In this document: positions 52,885-62,663 of the stretch, piece after piece
How the letters are laid out: each line of letters starts with the position of its first letter
Numbering within the stretch: position 1 is the first letter of the stretch
DNA from: Pseudomonas chlororaphis
GTDB taxonomy: Bacteria; Pseudomonadota; Gammaproteobacteria; Pseudomonadales; Pseudomonadaceae
Length of the DNA: 64,000 bases
Assembly: GCA_001023535.1 (NCBI GenBank)
Contig: CP011020.1
Coordinates: 1 to 64,000, forward strand
Direction of reading: 5' to 3'
The notes under the pieces: model-generated
Told to the model about the DNA's origin: nothing
Database searches by the model: none
Seen by the model: the letters and a program-made list of their open reading frames with translations, nothing else
Made by a program: the position numbers and the translations under genes

Positions 52885-53763
52885 ATGACAACGATCACCC
52901 CCATCGGCCGACGCGAACGTCGTTTTCCCGGCTGGGTCTTCCAAGCGATGGTGTGCCTGGTGGCCTTTGCGGCCAATTCCATTTTTTGCCGGCAAGCGCT
53001 GATGCAGGATCAAATCGACCCTGCGTCATTCACCGCGATCCGCCTGCTCAGCGGTGCTGTGTTCCTGCTGTGCCTGATTCGGTCGCGCCAGCCTCGGCCT
53101 GCCATGGGCGGCAGTTGGCGGGCCGGTCTGGCGCTGTTTCTCTATGCTTACTTATTCTCCATTGCCTACGTCCGACTCGGTGCGGGCGTAGGCGCCTTGA
53201 TCCTGTTCGGAGCCGTGCAGGTGACGATGTTCGCCTGCGCCTGGAAACAGGGCGAGCCGGTTCAGAAAAAAGCGCTGATCGGCATGTCCTTGGCCTTCTG
53301 CGGCCTGCTGGTCCTTTTACTACCGGGCGCCGACACCCCACCCATGGGCAGCGCCCTGCTTATGGCGGTCTCGGGAATGGCCTGGGGAGCCTACTCACTG
53401 CTCGGCAAAGGCTGCGCCAACCCACTCGCAGACACCGCCGGCAACTTTGCCAGAACCCTGGCAATGCTGTGTGTGCTCGGCCCGATCATGCTCCTTGGCA
53501 GCCACCCGCGCCTGAGCGTGCCCGGCGTGCTTTATGCGCTGGCTTCCGGCATCCTGGCCTCTGGCTGCGGCTACGCGCTCTGGTATGGCACGGTCAAGAA
53601 AATCAGCGCACAACACGCCGCAACGCTGCAGCTCGGCGTGCCCATCCTCGCCTCGCTGGGCGGCGTATGGCTGCTGGATGAACCCATGTCGATCCGCTTG
53701 TTGACGGTCTCCATCGTTGTGTTGGGCGGCATTGCACTATCACTTAGGGCGCGAATCGCGTGA
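52885..53763 (+). CDS. EamA/DMT-family permease
   Basis: The 292-residue inner-membrane protein has about ten helices in two homologous halves, typical of EamA exporters: FQAMVCLVAFAANSIFCRQA near residue 20, FSIAYVRLGAGVGALILFG near 90, GVPILASLGGVWLLDEPMS near 255. Such carriers export metabolites or amino acids, or salvage nucleosides; the substrate is not deducible. A parallel frame starting at 52797 is a shadow. The last 20 bp overlap the end of the cytochrome gene on the other strand. Confidence 0.88.
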   Translation: MTTITPIGRRERRFPGWVFQAMVCLVAFAANSIFCRQALMQDQIDPASFTAIRLLSGAVFLLCLIRSRQPRPAMGGSWRAGLALFLYAYLFSIAYVRLGAGVGALILFGAVQVTMFACAWKQGEPVQKKALIGMSLAFCGLLVLLLPGADTPPMGSALLMAVSGMAWGAYSLLGKGCANPLADTAGNFARTLAMLCVLGPIMLLGSHPRLSVPGVLYALASGILASGCGYALWYGTVKKISAQHAATLQLGVPILASLGGVWLLDEPMSIRLLTVSIVVLGGIALSLRARIA

Positions 53764-54250
53764 AGACCCAATCATGGTTCTGGACCCGGGCCTGGTGGCA
53801 GGCGAAGCAGGTTTGGTGCTGTGCCTCATCGGCGGGCTTGCCGTTGATAAAGCGACCGAATCCCCAGCCGCCGGTCGACGCGTATCTCTGCGAGTCCTTG
53901 ACCATCACCTGGACGGTAGTGGCCGCACCGGGGATCGAGGCCGGCTCGAACTCCGGCGACTGGACGTGCTTCCAGGCCAGCTTCACCAGCACCGTGCCGT
54001 CGGGGAACGGCAGGGTTGAATCCTGATAGGCCTTCATCGCCAGACCATTGCCCACCACGGCTCGAAGTTCGTTCAGCGGCGTGGCTTCCTGGGCCGGGGC
54101 GATCAGGGCCCATTGGCGATAGCCCTCGGGAAGTTTCACCCCATAGATCGGCGAAACCTCGCCGCCCCCGTCATCGCCCAGGACCAGGCCAGCCGTGCCC
54201 CATGTCGCGGCGGCCACGGCGGCGGACATCGCCAGATGCTTGAGTTTCAT
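53744..54250 (-). CDS. Cytochrome P460-family c-type haem protein
   Basis: The 168-residue protein has a signal peptide (MKLKHLAMSAAVAAATWGTA) and a C-terminal haem-attachment CFACH in HQTCFACHQARVQNHDWVF. The fold region YGVKLPEGYRQWALIAP near residue 37 fits cytochrome P460. P460 proteins oxidise hydroxylamine or bind nitric oxide, aided by a lysine crosslink to haem. It would be a periplasmic monohaem protein. The gene lies 25 bp after the epoxide hydrolase gene on the same strand, so both are probably cotranscribed. Confidence 0.88.
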   Translation of the reverse strand: MKLKHLAMSAAVAAATWGTAGLVLGDDGGGEVSPIYGVKLPEGYRQWALIAPAQEATPLNELRAVVGNGLAMKAYQDSTLPFPDGTVLVKLAWKHVQSPEFEPASIPGAATTVQVMVKDSQRYASTGGWGFGRFINGKPADEAQHQTCFACHQARVQNHDWVFTRFAP

Positions 54251-54275
54251 CGTTGCTCTCCTGTGTGCCGAACGG

Positions 54276-55613
54276 TTACTTCGTCGCGGCACGTAACGGC
54301 CGGAACGCTTCGCGCAACTCTTCGCTGAACAATTGCGGCTGCTCCCAGGCAGCGAAGTGCCCCCCCTTGCCGACCTCGCTGAAGTAGGACAGCGATGGAT
54401 AGGCACGCTGGGCCCAGGTCTTCGGCGCGCGGTAGATCTCCTGCGGGAACACGCTGATCGCCACCGGGACCTTGATGTTCGTGGTTTTCTGCGCGGCGGT
54501 GCTGAAGTTATTGTTGTTGTTCTCCCAATAGAAACGGGAGGACGAGGCACCGGAGTCGGTCAGCCAGTACAAGCTGATGTCGTCGAGCATTTCATCGCGG
54601 CTGAGTACGCGCTCAGGCTGGCCGCCGCTGTCGGTCCAGGCCGCGAATTTCTCGTACATCCAGGCCGCCGTACCGGTGGGCGAATCGGCCAGCAGGTAAC
54701 CGATAGTCTGCGGTCGGGTTACCATCATTGCGCCGTAGGCGGCATTGCGGCCGAAGAACGTGCTCAGCGAGCGGTAGGCCGTGCGTTCCGGTTCGGTGAG
54801 CCCGGCCGGGGCCGGATCGCCGCTGTTGATCGGTTTCACCAGCTCCGGCGGCACGGTCGCTGGCATGTTCAAGTGGATCCCCAGCAGTCCGGGTGGCGCC
54901 AGGCGCCCCAGGGCATCGGAGATCACAGAACCGTGATCGCCGCCCTGGGACACGTAATGGCTGTAGCCCAACCGCTTCATCAACACGTCCCAGGCTTTCG
55001 CCACTCGGTCGGGGCCCCAGCCCAGTTCGGTCGGCTTGCCGGAAAAACCATGGCCGGGAATCGAAGGGATCACCACGTCGAAGGCATCCTCGGCGCGACC
55101 ACCGTAGGCAGTCGGGTCGGTCAACGGGCCGATCGTCTTGAGGAATTCGAATTGCGAACCCGGCCAGCCGTGGGTGAGGATCAGCGGCATCGCGTTGGGG
55201 TGGCGCGAACGCACGTGGATGAACTGAATGTCGACACCATCGATGGTGGTGACGAACTCCGGCAAGGCGTTGAGTCGGGCCTCTGCCTTGCGCCAGTCGT
55301 AGCCGTCGCCCCAATACTTGACCAACGCCTGCACCTGGGCCAGCTGCACACCCTGGGAGGTGTCGCTGACGGTTTCCTTGTCCGGCCAGCGCGTGGCGGC
55401 GATGCGCTGGCGCAGCTCGGCCAACTTGGCGTCATCGACGTGAATGCGGTACGGGCGAATGGCTTGCGACCCGGCCTGCGCGGCGCTGGCGGTGGGGTCC
55501 TGTGCGGCCGAGGCCTCGGCGCTGGCGGCGAGCGCGGCAAGACCGAGCGCACTGGCCGCGCCGGCTGAAACCAGGTAACGCTGCCAGGTAAAAACGAGCG
55601 GGGCTGCAAGCAT
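54276..55613 (-). CDS. Exported epoxide hydrolase (alpha/beta-hydrolase)
   Basis: The 445-residue protein starts at the ATG following AAGGAG (55613) and has an N-terminal export signal (LVSAGAASALGLAALAASAE). It then has the epoxide-hydrolase N-domain (PYRIHVDDAKLAELRQRIAA), the oxyanion HGWPGSQFEF near 175, and the nucleophile Asp in SQGGDHGSVIS near 250; the catalytic His is in KGGHFAAWEQP near 423. It hydrolyses epoxides to diols, here outside the cytoplasm. The exported form, with a cytochrome P460 as neighbour, suggests detoxification of an external compound. Confidence 0.88.
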   Translation of the reverse strand: MLAAPLVFTWQRYLVSAGAASALGLAALAASAEASAAQDPTASAAQAGSQAIRPYRIHVDDAKLAELRQRIAATRWPDKETVSDTSQGVQLAQVQALVKYWGDGYDWRKAEARLNALPEFVTTIDGVDIQFIHVRSRHPNAMPLILTHGWPGSQFEFLKTIGPLTDPTAYGGRAEDAFDVVIPSIPGHGFSGKPTELGWGPDRVAKAWDVLMKRLGYSHYVSQGGDHGSVISDALGRLAPPGLLGIHLNMPATVPPELVKPINSGDPAPAGLTEPERTAYRSLSTFFGRNAAYGAMMVTRPQTIGYLLADSPTGTAAWMYEKFAAWTDSGGQPERVLSRDEMLDDISLYWLTDSGASSSRFYWENNNNNFSTAAQKTTNIKVPVAISVFPQEIYRAPKTWAQRAYPSLSYFSEVGKGGHFAAWEQPQLFSEELREAFRPLRAATK

Positions 55614-55795
55614 GGTGAATCTCCTTTTGATGCCCAGAGGGACGGCAACGGCCGTCCCGACGCAGGCCATTTAAGGCCCCATGGGTATCGCGGATGTGTC
55701 ACCAACGGACGCTAAAGCAACAGTCCGTATCGCAGTGGGGGCTGGATACACAGGGATACAGAGGTGGCGAAGTGTTGGAGAAGGCGGCGCTACAG

Positions 55796-56977
55796 TCACA
55801 CCACCGCTTGTGCCTGCTGATACTCCCGAGGCGTACAGCCGAACTCACGCCGGAACACGGTGTGCAGGTACTGCGCCGATTTGAAGCCGCAACGCTGGGC
55901 AATGTCGGCAATCGGCGCATCGGTGTTTTCCAGTCCATTGGCGGCCGCAGCCAGCTTGAAGCGCAGGATCTCGTCGTGAACGCTGCACCCGCGCACCTTG
56001 CGAAAATGCGATTCCAGGGATGAACGCGACACGCCGACATACGCCGCCACCTGGGCGGTCTTGATGCCCTGGCAGGCGTATTGGCGGATGAACAGCAGCG
56101 CCTGCATGACGTAGGGATTGCCCAGCGGCTGGTGCAGGCTGGAGACCTGCACATTGATCGCATCCGGCGGAACCAGGATCTGCGTGCCCGTGGACGGCAT
56201 GCCGTGGAGCATCTGGTGCAGCAGGCGCGCCGCGGTCCGGCCCATGGTTTCGGTGCCCTGGATCACCGAACTCAGTGGCACCCGCGTCAGGCTGCGGGTC
56301 AGCGGATCGTTGTCGATGCCGATCAACGCCACCTGCTCCGGGACGGCGATTCCGGCGGTCAGGCAGGCTTGCAACAGTTGGCGGGCGCGGGCATCGCTGA
56401 CGGCAATGATGCCGATGGGTTTGGGCAGGCTTTGCAGCCAGGCGATCTGCTGTTCGACGGCGCTGTCCCAGAGCGGCGCGCTGGTGCCCATGCCGCGGTA
56501 GATCTCGGCGGGCAGGCCGTCGCGCTGCACCAGGCGGCGAAAGGCTTTTTCCCGCTCCTGGGCCCAACGATTGGCCTGTGCCTCGGGCAGGCTGAAACAG
56601 GCGAAGCGCGTCAGGCCGGCCTCGATCAAGTGCTCATAGGCCAGCGTCATCAACGCGTCGTTGTCGGTGGCGACGTAAGGGATGCCCTTCGGGTAGGCCC
56701 GCGCATCCTGGTAGGAACCGCCCACTGCCACCACGGGCAGCTTGATCCCCGCCAGCGCCTCGCCGATCAGCGGGTCGTCGAAATCGGCAATGATGCCGTC
56801 GCCCTGCCAGCGCTCGATGCCCTTGAGGCGACAGAGGAAATCCTCTTCGAGGAACAGGTCCCACGAAGCGCGGGTGCTGCTCAGGTAATTGCCGATGCCG
56901 CTGATGATCCCACGGTCGTAGATCTTGCTGCCGTTGAACAACAGGGCGATGCGGTGAACGGGCGGGACAGTTTTCAT
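55796..56977 (-). CDS. xylR: Xylose operon activator XylR
   Basis: The 393-residue protein has an N-terminal periplasmic-binding-like sensor domain (IALLFNGSKIYDRGIISGIGNY near residue 10, typical of XylR) and a C-terminal AraC domain with two helix-turn-helix units (AQVAAYVGVSRSSLESHFRK near 307 and DIAQRCGFKSAQYLHTVFRR near 357). It binds D-xylose and activates xylose genes. It is divergent from xylA with a 151-bp shared control region, in which I see no clear direct-repeat operator. Length and gene order match enterobacterial and Pseudomonas XylR. Confidence 0.93.
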   Translation of the reverse strand: MKTVPPVHRIALLFNGSKIYDRGIISGIGNYLSSTRASWDLFLEEDFLCRLKGIERWQGDGIIADFDDPLIGEALAGIKLPVVAVGGSYQDARAYPKGIPYVATDNDALMTLAYEHLIEAGLTRFACFSLPEAQANRWAQEREKAFRRLVQRDGLPAEIYRGMGTSAPLWDSAVEQQIAWLQSLPKPIGIIAVSDARARQLLQACLTAGIAVPEQVALIGIDNDPLTRSLTRVPLSSVIQGTETMGRTAARLLHQMLHGMPSTGTQILVPPDAINVQVSSLHQPLGNPYVMQALLFIRQYACQGIKTAQVAAYVGVSRSSLESHFRKVRGCSVHDEILRFKLAAAANGLENTDAPIADIAQRCGFKSAQYLHTVFRREFGCTPREYQQAQAVV

Positions 56978-57128
56978 TGTTTGAACCCTTGGCCGATGGA
57001 CACAGACTAGGCTTGCTCGCGCTCAAGCTCAATACAAAATCGAACGGCCCGTTGGTGATTTTCATAATCAGCAGCCTCAGGTCCGGCGCTAGTATCGAGA
57101 CACCGCCAAGAATAAAAAGGACACAGCC

Positions 57129-58445
57129 ATGCCGTACTTCCCCGGTGTCGACAAGATTCGCTTCGAGGGTGCCGCCAGCGGCGCACCCCTCGCCTTCCGC
57201 CACTACGACGCCGACAAGCTCATCCTCGGCAAGCCCATGCGCGAACACCTGCGCATGGCGGTCTGCTACTGGCATTCGTTCGTCTGGCCGGGGTCCGATG
57301 TGTTCGGTGCCGGCACGTTCAAGCGCCCCTGGCAGCACGCCGGCGACCCCATGGAACTGGCCATCGGCAAGGCTGAAGCGGCCTTCGAGTTCTTCAGCAA
57401 ACTGGGCATCGATTACTACTGCTTCCACGACACCGATGTCGCCCCCGAGGGCAGCTCGCTGCGCGAGTATCGCAACCATTTCGCGCAGATGGTCGATCAC
57501 CTGGAACGCCATCAGGAACAGACCGGCATCCGATTGCTGTGGGGCACCGCCAACTGCTTCAGCAACCCGCGCTTTGCCGCCGGCGCGGCAAGCAACCCGG
57601 ACCCGGAAGTCTTCGCCTGCGCCGCCGCCCAGGTGTTCAGTGCCATGAACGCGACCCTGCGGCTCAAAGGCGCCAACTACGTGTTGTGGGGTGGCCGCGA
57701 GGGCTACGAAACCCTGCTCAATACCGACCTCAAGCGCGAGCGCGAGCAACTGGGCCGGTTCATGCGCATGGTGGTCGAGCACAAGCACAAGATCGGCTTC
57801 AAGGGCGACCTGCTCATCGAACCCAAGCCCCAGGAGCCGACCAAGCACCAATACGATTACGACACCGCCACAGTGTTCGGCTTCCTCCAGCAGTTCGGCC
57901 TGGAGCGCGAGATCAAGGTCAACATCGAGGCCAACCACGCGACCCTGGCCGGGCACAGCTTCCACCACGAGATCGCCACCGCGACGTCGCTGGGGATCTT
58001 CGGCAGCATCGACGCCAACCGGGGCGATCCGCAAAACGGCTGGGACACCGACCAGTTCCCCAACAGCGTCGAGGAAATGACCCTGGCCACTTATGAAATC
58101 CTCAAGGCCGGAGGGTTCACCCACGGTGGATTCAACTTCGACTCCAAGGTTCGTCGCCAGAGCGTCGACGATGTCGATCTGTTCCACGGCCATGTCGCCG
58201 CCATGGATGTCCTGGCCCTGGCCCTGGAGCGCGCGGCCGCCATGGTCCAGGACGATCAGTTGCAACGGTTCAAGGACCAACGCTACGCCGGCTGGCAGCA
58301 GCCGTTCGGCCAGGCAGTGCTGGCGGGCGACTACAGCCTCGCGGCGCTGGCTGAACATGCCTTCGACAACGCGTTGAACCCCCAAGCGGTCAGTGGCCGA
58401 CAGGAGATGCTCGAGAACGTGGTCAACCGGTTCATCTACCCCTGA
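57129..58445 (+). CDS. xylA: Xylose isomerase
   Basis: The 438-residue enzyme has class II xylose isomerase blocks: [18 protein letters not shown] near residue 50, [10 protein letters not shown] near 100, [17 protein letters not shown] near 230 with metal-binding Glu, and [17 protein letters not shown] near 264. It converts D-xylose to D-xylulose using Mg2+ or Mn2+. AAGGACAC precedes the ATG. It is first in the plus-strand xylA-F-G-H run, under XylR control. Assignment is firm. Confidence 0.95.
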   Translation: MPYFPGVDKIRFEGAASGAPLAFRHYDADKLILGKPMREHLRMAVCYWHSFVWPGSDVFGAGTFKRPWQHAGDPMELAIGKAEAAFEFFSKLGIDYYCFHDTDVAPEGSSLREYRNHFAQMVDHLERHQEQTGIRLLWGTANCFSNPRFAAGAASNPDPEVFACAAAQVFSAMNATLRLKGANYVLWGGREGYETLLNTDLKREREQLGRFMRMVVEHKHKIGFKGDLLIEPKPQEPTKHQYDYDTATVFGFLQQFGLEREIKVNIEANHATLAGHSFHHEIATATSLGIFGSIDANRGDPQNGWDTDQFPNSVEEMTLATYEILKAGGFTHGGFNFDSKVRRQSVDDVDLFHGHVAAMDVLALALERAAAMVQDDQLQRFKDQRYAGWQQPFGQAVLAGDYSLAALAEHAFDNALNPQAVSGRQEMLENVVNRFIYP

Positions 58446-58592
58446 CCCAGGACTGCACCGGGAGCCTGCGAGCCTGTGACATTCGCGCGACAAATCTGTG
58501 CCCACACCGCCGTGCAACGCTCTACAGTCTTACCGGCATCCCGCTCATCGTCAGGACGTGTCTTTCAAACAACAATAAAAGGACGCACTACC

Positions 58593-59594
58593 ATGAAAAC
58601 ATTCAAACGCACGTTGCTCGCCGGCGCCCTCGCCCTGCTCTCGCTCCCGGTCATGGCCGACGCCGCGCACCCGAAAATCGGCTTCTCCATCGATGACCTG
58701 CGCCTGGAACGCTGGTCGCGGGACCGCGACTACTTCGTCGCGGCAGCGGAAAAACTCGAGGCCAAGGTCTTCGTCCAGTCGGCCGACGCCAACGAGCAGA
58801 AGCAGATCTCGCAGATCGAGAACCTCATCTCCCGGGGCGTCGACGTGATTGTCATCGTGCCATTCAACGCTACCGTGCTGACCAACGCCGTCGCCGAAGC
58901 CAAGAAGGCCGGAATCAAGGTGGTGTCCTACGACCGGCTGATCCTCAACGCCGACATCGACGCCTACATTTCCTTCGATAACGAAAAGGTCGGCGAAATG
59001 CAGGCCAGCGGCGTGTTGCAAGCGGCGCCCAAGGGTAATTACTTCCTGCTCGGCGGCGCCCCGACGGACAACAACGCCAAGGTGCTGCGCGAAGGCCAGA
59101 TGAAAGTGCTGCAACCGGCCATCGACAAGGGCGACATCAAGATCGTCGGCCAGCAATGGGTGAAGGAATGGAACCCCACCGAAGCCCTGAGCATCGTCGA
59201 GAACGCCCTGACCCGCAACAGCAACAAGATCGACGCCATCGTCGCCTCCAACGACGCCACCGCAGGCGGTGCGATCCAGGCCCTCGCGGCCCAGAAAATG
59301 GCCGGCAAGGTGCCGATCTCGGGCCAGGACGCCGACCTGGCGGCGGTCAAGCGGGTGATCGACGGCACCCAGACCATGACCGTCTACAAGCCACTCAAGC
59401 TGATCGCCACCGAAGCCGCCAAGCTCTCGGTGCAACTGGCACGCAACGAGAAACCCACCTACAGCTCGCAGTACGACAACGGCAGCAAGAAGGTCGACAC
59501 CATCCTGCTCACCCCGACCCCGCTGACCAAGGACAACATCGACCTGCTGGAAAAGGACGGCTTCTACACCAAGGCGCAGATCGCCGGGCAATGA
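58593..59594 (+). CDS. xylF: D-xylose ABC transporter substrate-binding protein
   Basis: The ATG at 58593 gives a signal peptide (MKTFKRTLLAGALALLSLPVM, cleavage near ADA) and a 333-residue protein with the XylF core: IGFSIDDLRLERWSRDRDYF at the mature N-terminus, ISFDNEKVGEMQA near 125 and SGQDADLAAVKRVIDGTQTM near 236. It binds xylose in the periplasm and delivers it to XylGH. AAAGGACG lies nine bases upstream. A REP pair separates it from xylG. Confidence 0.94.
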   Translation: MKTFKRTLLAGALALLSLPVMADAAHPKIGFSIDDLRLERWSRDRDYFVAAAEKLEAKVFVQSADANEQKQISQIENLISRGVDVIVIVPFNATVLTNAVAEAKKAGIKVVSYDRLILNADIDAYISFDNEKVGEMQASGVLQAAPKGNYFLLGGAPTDNNAKVLREGQMKVLQPAIDKGDIKIVGQQWVKEWNPTEALSIVENALTRNSNKIDAIVASNDATAGGAIQALAAQKMAGKVPISGQDADLAAVKRVIDGTQTMTVYKPLKLIATEAAKLSVQLARNEKPTYSSQYDNGSKKVDTILLTPTPLTKDNIDLLEKDGFYTKAQIAGQ

Positions 59595-59623
59595 CCTGAA
59601 GCCAAGCCCGAGGTTATCAGTCA

Positions 59624-59715
59624 CTGTGGGAGCGAGCTTGCTCGCGATGGCGGTGGTTCAGCTGGCATCCCTTTCGGATCTGCTGCCGCTATCGCGAGCA
59701 AGCTCGCTCCCACAG
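59624..59715. repeat. Paired REP element between xylF and xylG
   Basis: Arms CTGTGGGAGCGAGCTTGCTC... (59624-59648) and its exact reverse complement (59691-59715) are 25 bp each with a 42-bp spacer. The whole can fold into a large hairpin, or each arm into its own. It lies inside the xylose operon 30 bp after xylF. Confidence 0.88.
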
Positions 59716-59771
59716 GAAACTGGCTGACATCAGGGCAGTGCCTAGCCACTGATTATGTGTGAGTCCTTGCC

Positions 59772-61328
59772 ATGTCCGATTACCTGCTGCAAATGAACGG
59801 CATCGTCAAGACCTTTGACGGTGTCAAGGCCCTGAACGGCATCGATATCAAGGTCCGGCCCGGTGAGTGCGTCGGCCTGTGCGGCGAGAACGGCGCGGGC
59901 AAATCCACGCTGATGAAAGTCCTGTCGGCGGTCTACCCCCATGGCACCTGGGAGGGCGAAATCCTCTGGGACGGCCAGCCGCTCAAGGCGCAATCGATCA
60001 GCGACACCGAAGCCGCCGGGATCGTCATCATCCACCAGGAGCTGACCCTGGTCCCCGACCTGTCGGTGGCCGAAAACATCTTCATGGGCCACGAGCTGAC
60101 CCTGCCCGGCGGGCGCATGAATTACCCGGCCATGATCCATCGCGCCGAAGCCCTGATGCGTGAGCTCAAGGTGCCGGACATGAACGTCTCGCTGCCGGTG
60201 TCCCAGTACGGCGGCGGCTACCAGCAACTGGTGGAAATCGCCAAGGCCCTGAACAAGCAGGCGCGCCTGCTGATCCTCGACGAGCCCTCCTCGGCCCTGA
60301 CCCGCTCGGAAATCGAGGTATTGCTGGACATCATCCGCGACCTCAAGGCCAAGGGCGTCGCCTGCGTGTACATCTCCCACAAGCTCGACGAAGTGGCCGC
60401 CGTGTGCGACACGATTTCGGTGATCCGCGACGGCAAGCACATCGCCACGACCGCCATGGCCGACATGGACATCCCGAAGATCATCACCCAGATGGTCGGG
60501 CGAGAAATGAGCAACCTCTACCCCACCGAACCCCATGAGGTGGGCGAGGTGATCTTCGAGGCGCGCCACATCACCTGCTACGACATCGACAACCCCAGGC
60601 GCAAACGGGTCGACGACATCTCGTTCGTGCTCAAGCGTGGGGAAATCCTCGGCATCGCCGGGCTGGTCGGCGCCGGCCGCACGGAGCTGGTGTCGGCGCT
60701 GTTCGGCGCCTACCCCGGCCGCCACGAAGGCGAAGTCTGGCTCGACGGCCAGCCGATCGATACGCGCACCCCGCTCAAGGCGATCCGCGCCGGCCTGTGC
60801 ATGGTCCCCGAAGACCGCAAGCGCCAGGGCATCATCCCGGACCTGGGCGTGGGCCAGAACATCACCCTGGCCGTGCTGGACACTTATTCACGCCTGACCC
60901 GCATCGATGCCGAGGCCGAGCTGGGCAGCATCGACAAGGAAATCGCGCGCATGCACCTCAAGACCGCGAGCCCGTTCCTGCCAATCACCAGCCTGTCGGG
61001 CGGCAACCAGCAAAAAGCCGTGCTGGCGAAAATGCTCCTGGCCCAGCCCCGGGTGTTGATCCTCGATGAACCGACCCGCGGGGTGGACGTCGGCGCCAAG
61101 TATGAGATCTACAAGCTGATGGGCGCGCTGGCGGCCGACGGCGTGTCGATCATCATGGTCTCCTCGGAACTGGCCGAGGTGCTGGGGGTGTCCGACCGGG
61201 TGCTGGTGATCGGCGAAGGCCAGTTGCGCGGCAACTTCATCAACCACGAACTGACCCAGGAACAGGTGCTCGCCGCCGCGCTCAGCCACCCCGATGGCCA
61301 TCACAATAATGATCGGAAGTCCGCGTAG
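59772..61328 (+). CDS. xylG: D-xylose ABC transporter ATP-binding protein
   Basis: The 518-residue protein carries two ABC modules, as sugar importers of this class do: the first has Walker [10 protein letters not shown] near residue 36, a signature-like QYGGGYQQ and Walker [12 protein letters not shown] near 167. The second has a degenerate Walker A (GLVGAGRTE near 297), LSGGNQQK near 409 and [13 protein letters not shown] near 431. It energises xylose import with XylH. The first ATG is at 59772, 177 bp after xylF because of the REP insert; xylH follows with no gap. Confidence 0.94.
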   Translation: MSDYLLQMNGIVKTFDGVKALNGIDIKVRPGECVGLCGENGAGKSTLMKVLSAVYPHGTWEGEILWDGQPLKAQSISDTEAAGIVIIHQELTLVPDLSVAENIFMGHELTLPGGRMNYPAMIHRAEALMRELKVPDMNVSLPVSQYGGGYQQLVEIAKALNKQARLLILDEPSSALTRSEIEVLLDIIRDLKAKGVACVYISHKLDEVAAVCDTISVIRDGKHIATTAMADMDIPKIITQMVGREMSNLYPTEPHEVGEVIFEARHITCYDIDNPRRKRVDDISFVLKRGEILGIAGLVGAGRTELVSALFGAYPGRHEGEVWLDGQPIDTRTPLKAIRAGLCMVPEDRKRQGIIPDLGVGQNITLAVLDTYSRLTRIDAEAELGSIDKEIARMHLKTASPFLPITSLSGGNQQKAVLAKMLLAQPRVLILDEPTRGVDVGAKYEIYKLMGALAADGVSIIMVSSELAEVLGVSDRVLVIGEGQLRGNFINHELTQEQVLAAALSHPDGHHNNDRKSA

Positions 61329-62465
61329 ATGAATCAGGTCAAACAACTGTTCTCCCGCTACAAAATGCTCGCGCTGGTGATCGCCGTGGCGATGATCTGG
61401 CTGTTCTTCAGCTGGCAGACCGAGGGCGGCTTCCTGACCCCGCGCAACCTTTCCAACCTGCTGCGGCAAATGTCCATCACCGGGATCCTGGCCTGCGGCA
61501 TGGTGCTGGTGATCATCAGCGGCGAGATCGACCTGTCGGTGGGGTCCTTGCTGGGGCTGCTGGGTGGGCTCGCGGCGATCCTCGATGTGGTCTATCACAT
61601 CCCGCTGCTGGCGAACCTGAGCCTGGTCGCCCTGTGTGGCCTGGTGATCGGCCTGGGCAACGGCTACATGACCGCTTACCTGCGCATCCCCTCGTTCATC
61701 GTCGGCCTGGGCGGCATGCTTGCCTTTCGCGGGATCCTGCTGGGGGTCACCGGCGGGACCACCATCGCCCCGGTGTCGCCGGAGCTGGTCTACGTCGGCC
61801 AGGGCTATCTGCCGCACGCCGTGGGCACCGGGCTGGGCGTGGTGCTGTTCGCCCTGACCCTGTTCCTGACCTGGAAACAGCGGCGCAATCGAGCTTTGCA
61901 TGGCCTGGCGGCGCACTCGTTGGTACGCGACGTGCTGCGGGTGGTGCTGATCGGCGCGGTGCTGGCCGGCTTCGTCTACACCCTCAACAGTTACGACGGC
62001 ATCCCGGTGCCGGTGCTGCTTTTGCTGGTGCTGCTCGGCGTGTTCAGCTACGTCACCAGCCAGACCGTGTTTGGCCGGCGGGTGTATTCGGTGGGCAGCA
62101 ACATGGAAGCCACGCGCCTGTCGGGTATCAACGTGCAAGCAGTGAAACTGTGGATCTTCGGCATCATGGGGGTGATGTGCGCCCTGGCCGGCGTGGTCAA
62201 CACCGCGCGCCTGGCAGCGGGTTCGCCCTCGGCCGGCAACATGGGCGAGCTCGATGCCATCGCCGCCTGCTTCATCGGTGGCACTTCGATGCGCGGCGGC
62301 TCCGGCACGGTCTACGGCGCCCTCCTCGGCGCGCTGGTCATCACCAGCCTGGACAACGGCATGTCGATGCTCGACGTCGACAGTTACTGGCAGATGATCG
62401 TCAAGGGCAGCATCCTGGTGCTGGCGGTGTGGGTCGACGTGAGCACCCGCACCGGACGACGCTGA
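61329..62465 (+). CDS. xylH: D-xylose ABC transporter permease
   Basis: The 378-residue inner-membrane protein has about ten helices, with GMVLVIISGEIDLSVGSLLGL near residue 56 (the signature of this permease family), IPSFIVGLGGMLAFRGI near 118 and SVGSNMEATRLSGINV near 254. It starts directly after the xylG stop. No xylulokinase gene follows; after 198 bp a diguanylate cyclase gene begins. Confidence 0.94.
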   Translation: MNQVKQLFSRYKMLALVIAVAMIWLFFSWQTEGGFLTPRNLSNLLRQMSITGILACGMVLVIISGEIDLSVGSLLGLLGGLAAILDVVYHIPLLANLSLVALCGLVIGLGNGYMTAYLRIPSFIVGLGGMLAFRGILLGVTGGTTIAPVSPELVYVGQGYLPHAVGTGLGVVLFALTLFLTWKQRRNRALHGLAAHSLVRDVLRVVLIGAVLAGFVYTLNSYDGIPVPVLLLLVLLGVFSYVTSQTVFGRRVYSVGSNMEATRLSGINVQAVKLWIFGIMGVMCALAGVVNTARLAAGSPSAGNMGELDAIAACFIGGTSMRGGSGTVYGALLGALVITSLDNGMSMLDVDSYWQMIVKGSILVLAVWVDVSTRTGRR

Positions 62466-62663
62466 GCCGGGACTGGCGATGGCCCCGACGCCGTCGCCAC
62501 CGCGTGGCACGGCACAGGCCAAGGGCATTTTTTGGTCTATAGTTTCCAGCGAACCCGTTGATACACCTTTTCGCATGGACGCAATCGGGAGCTTCGGCCA
62601 TCCGTCTCTTCCCCGGCGGATGTCCGCTAACCTGGAATGCCGGTACAACGCACGGAGCACATC

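Noticed and set aside
52797..53681. Alternative frame across the EamA permease
   Set aside because: The EamA frame has clear membrane helices and family motifs; this one has Arg/Pro/Gln-rich random composition.
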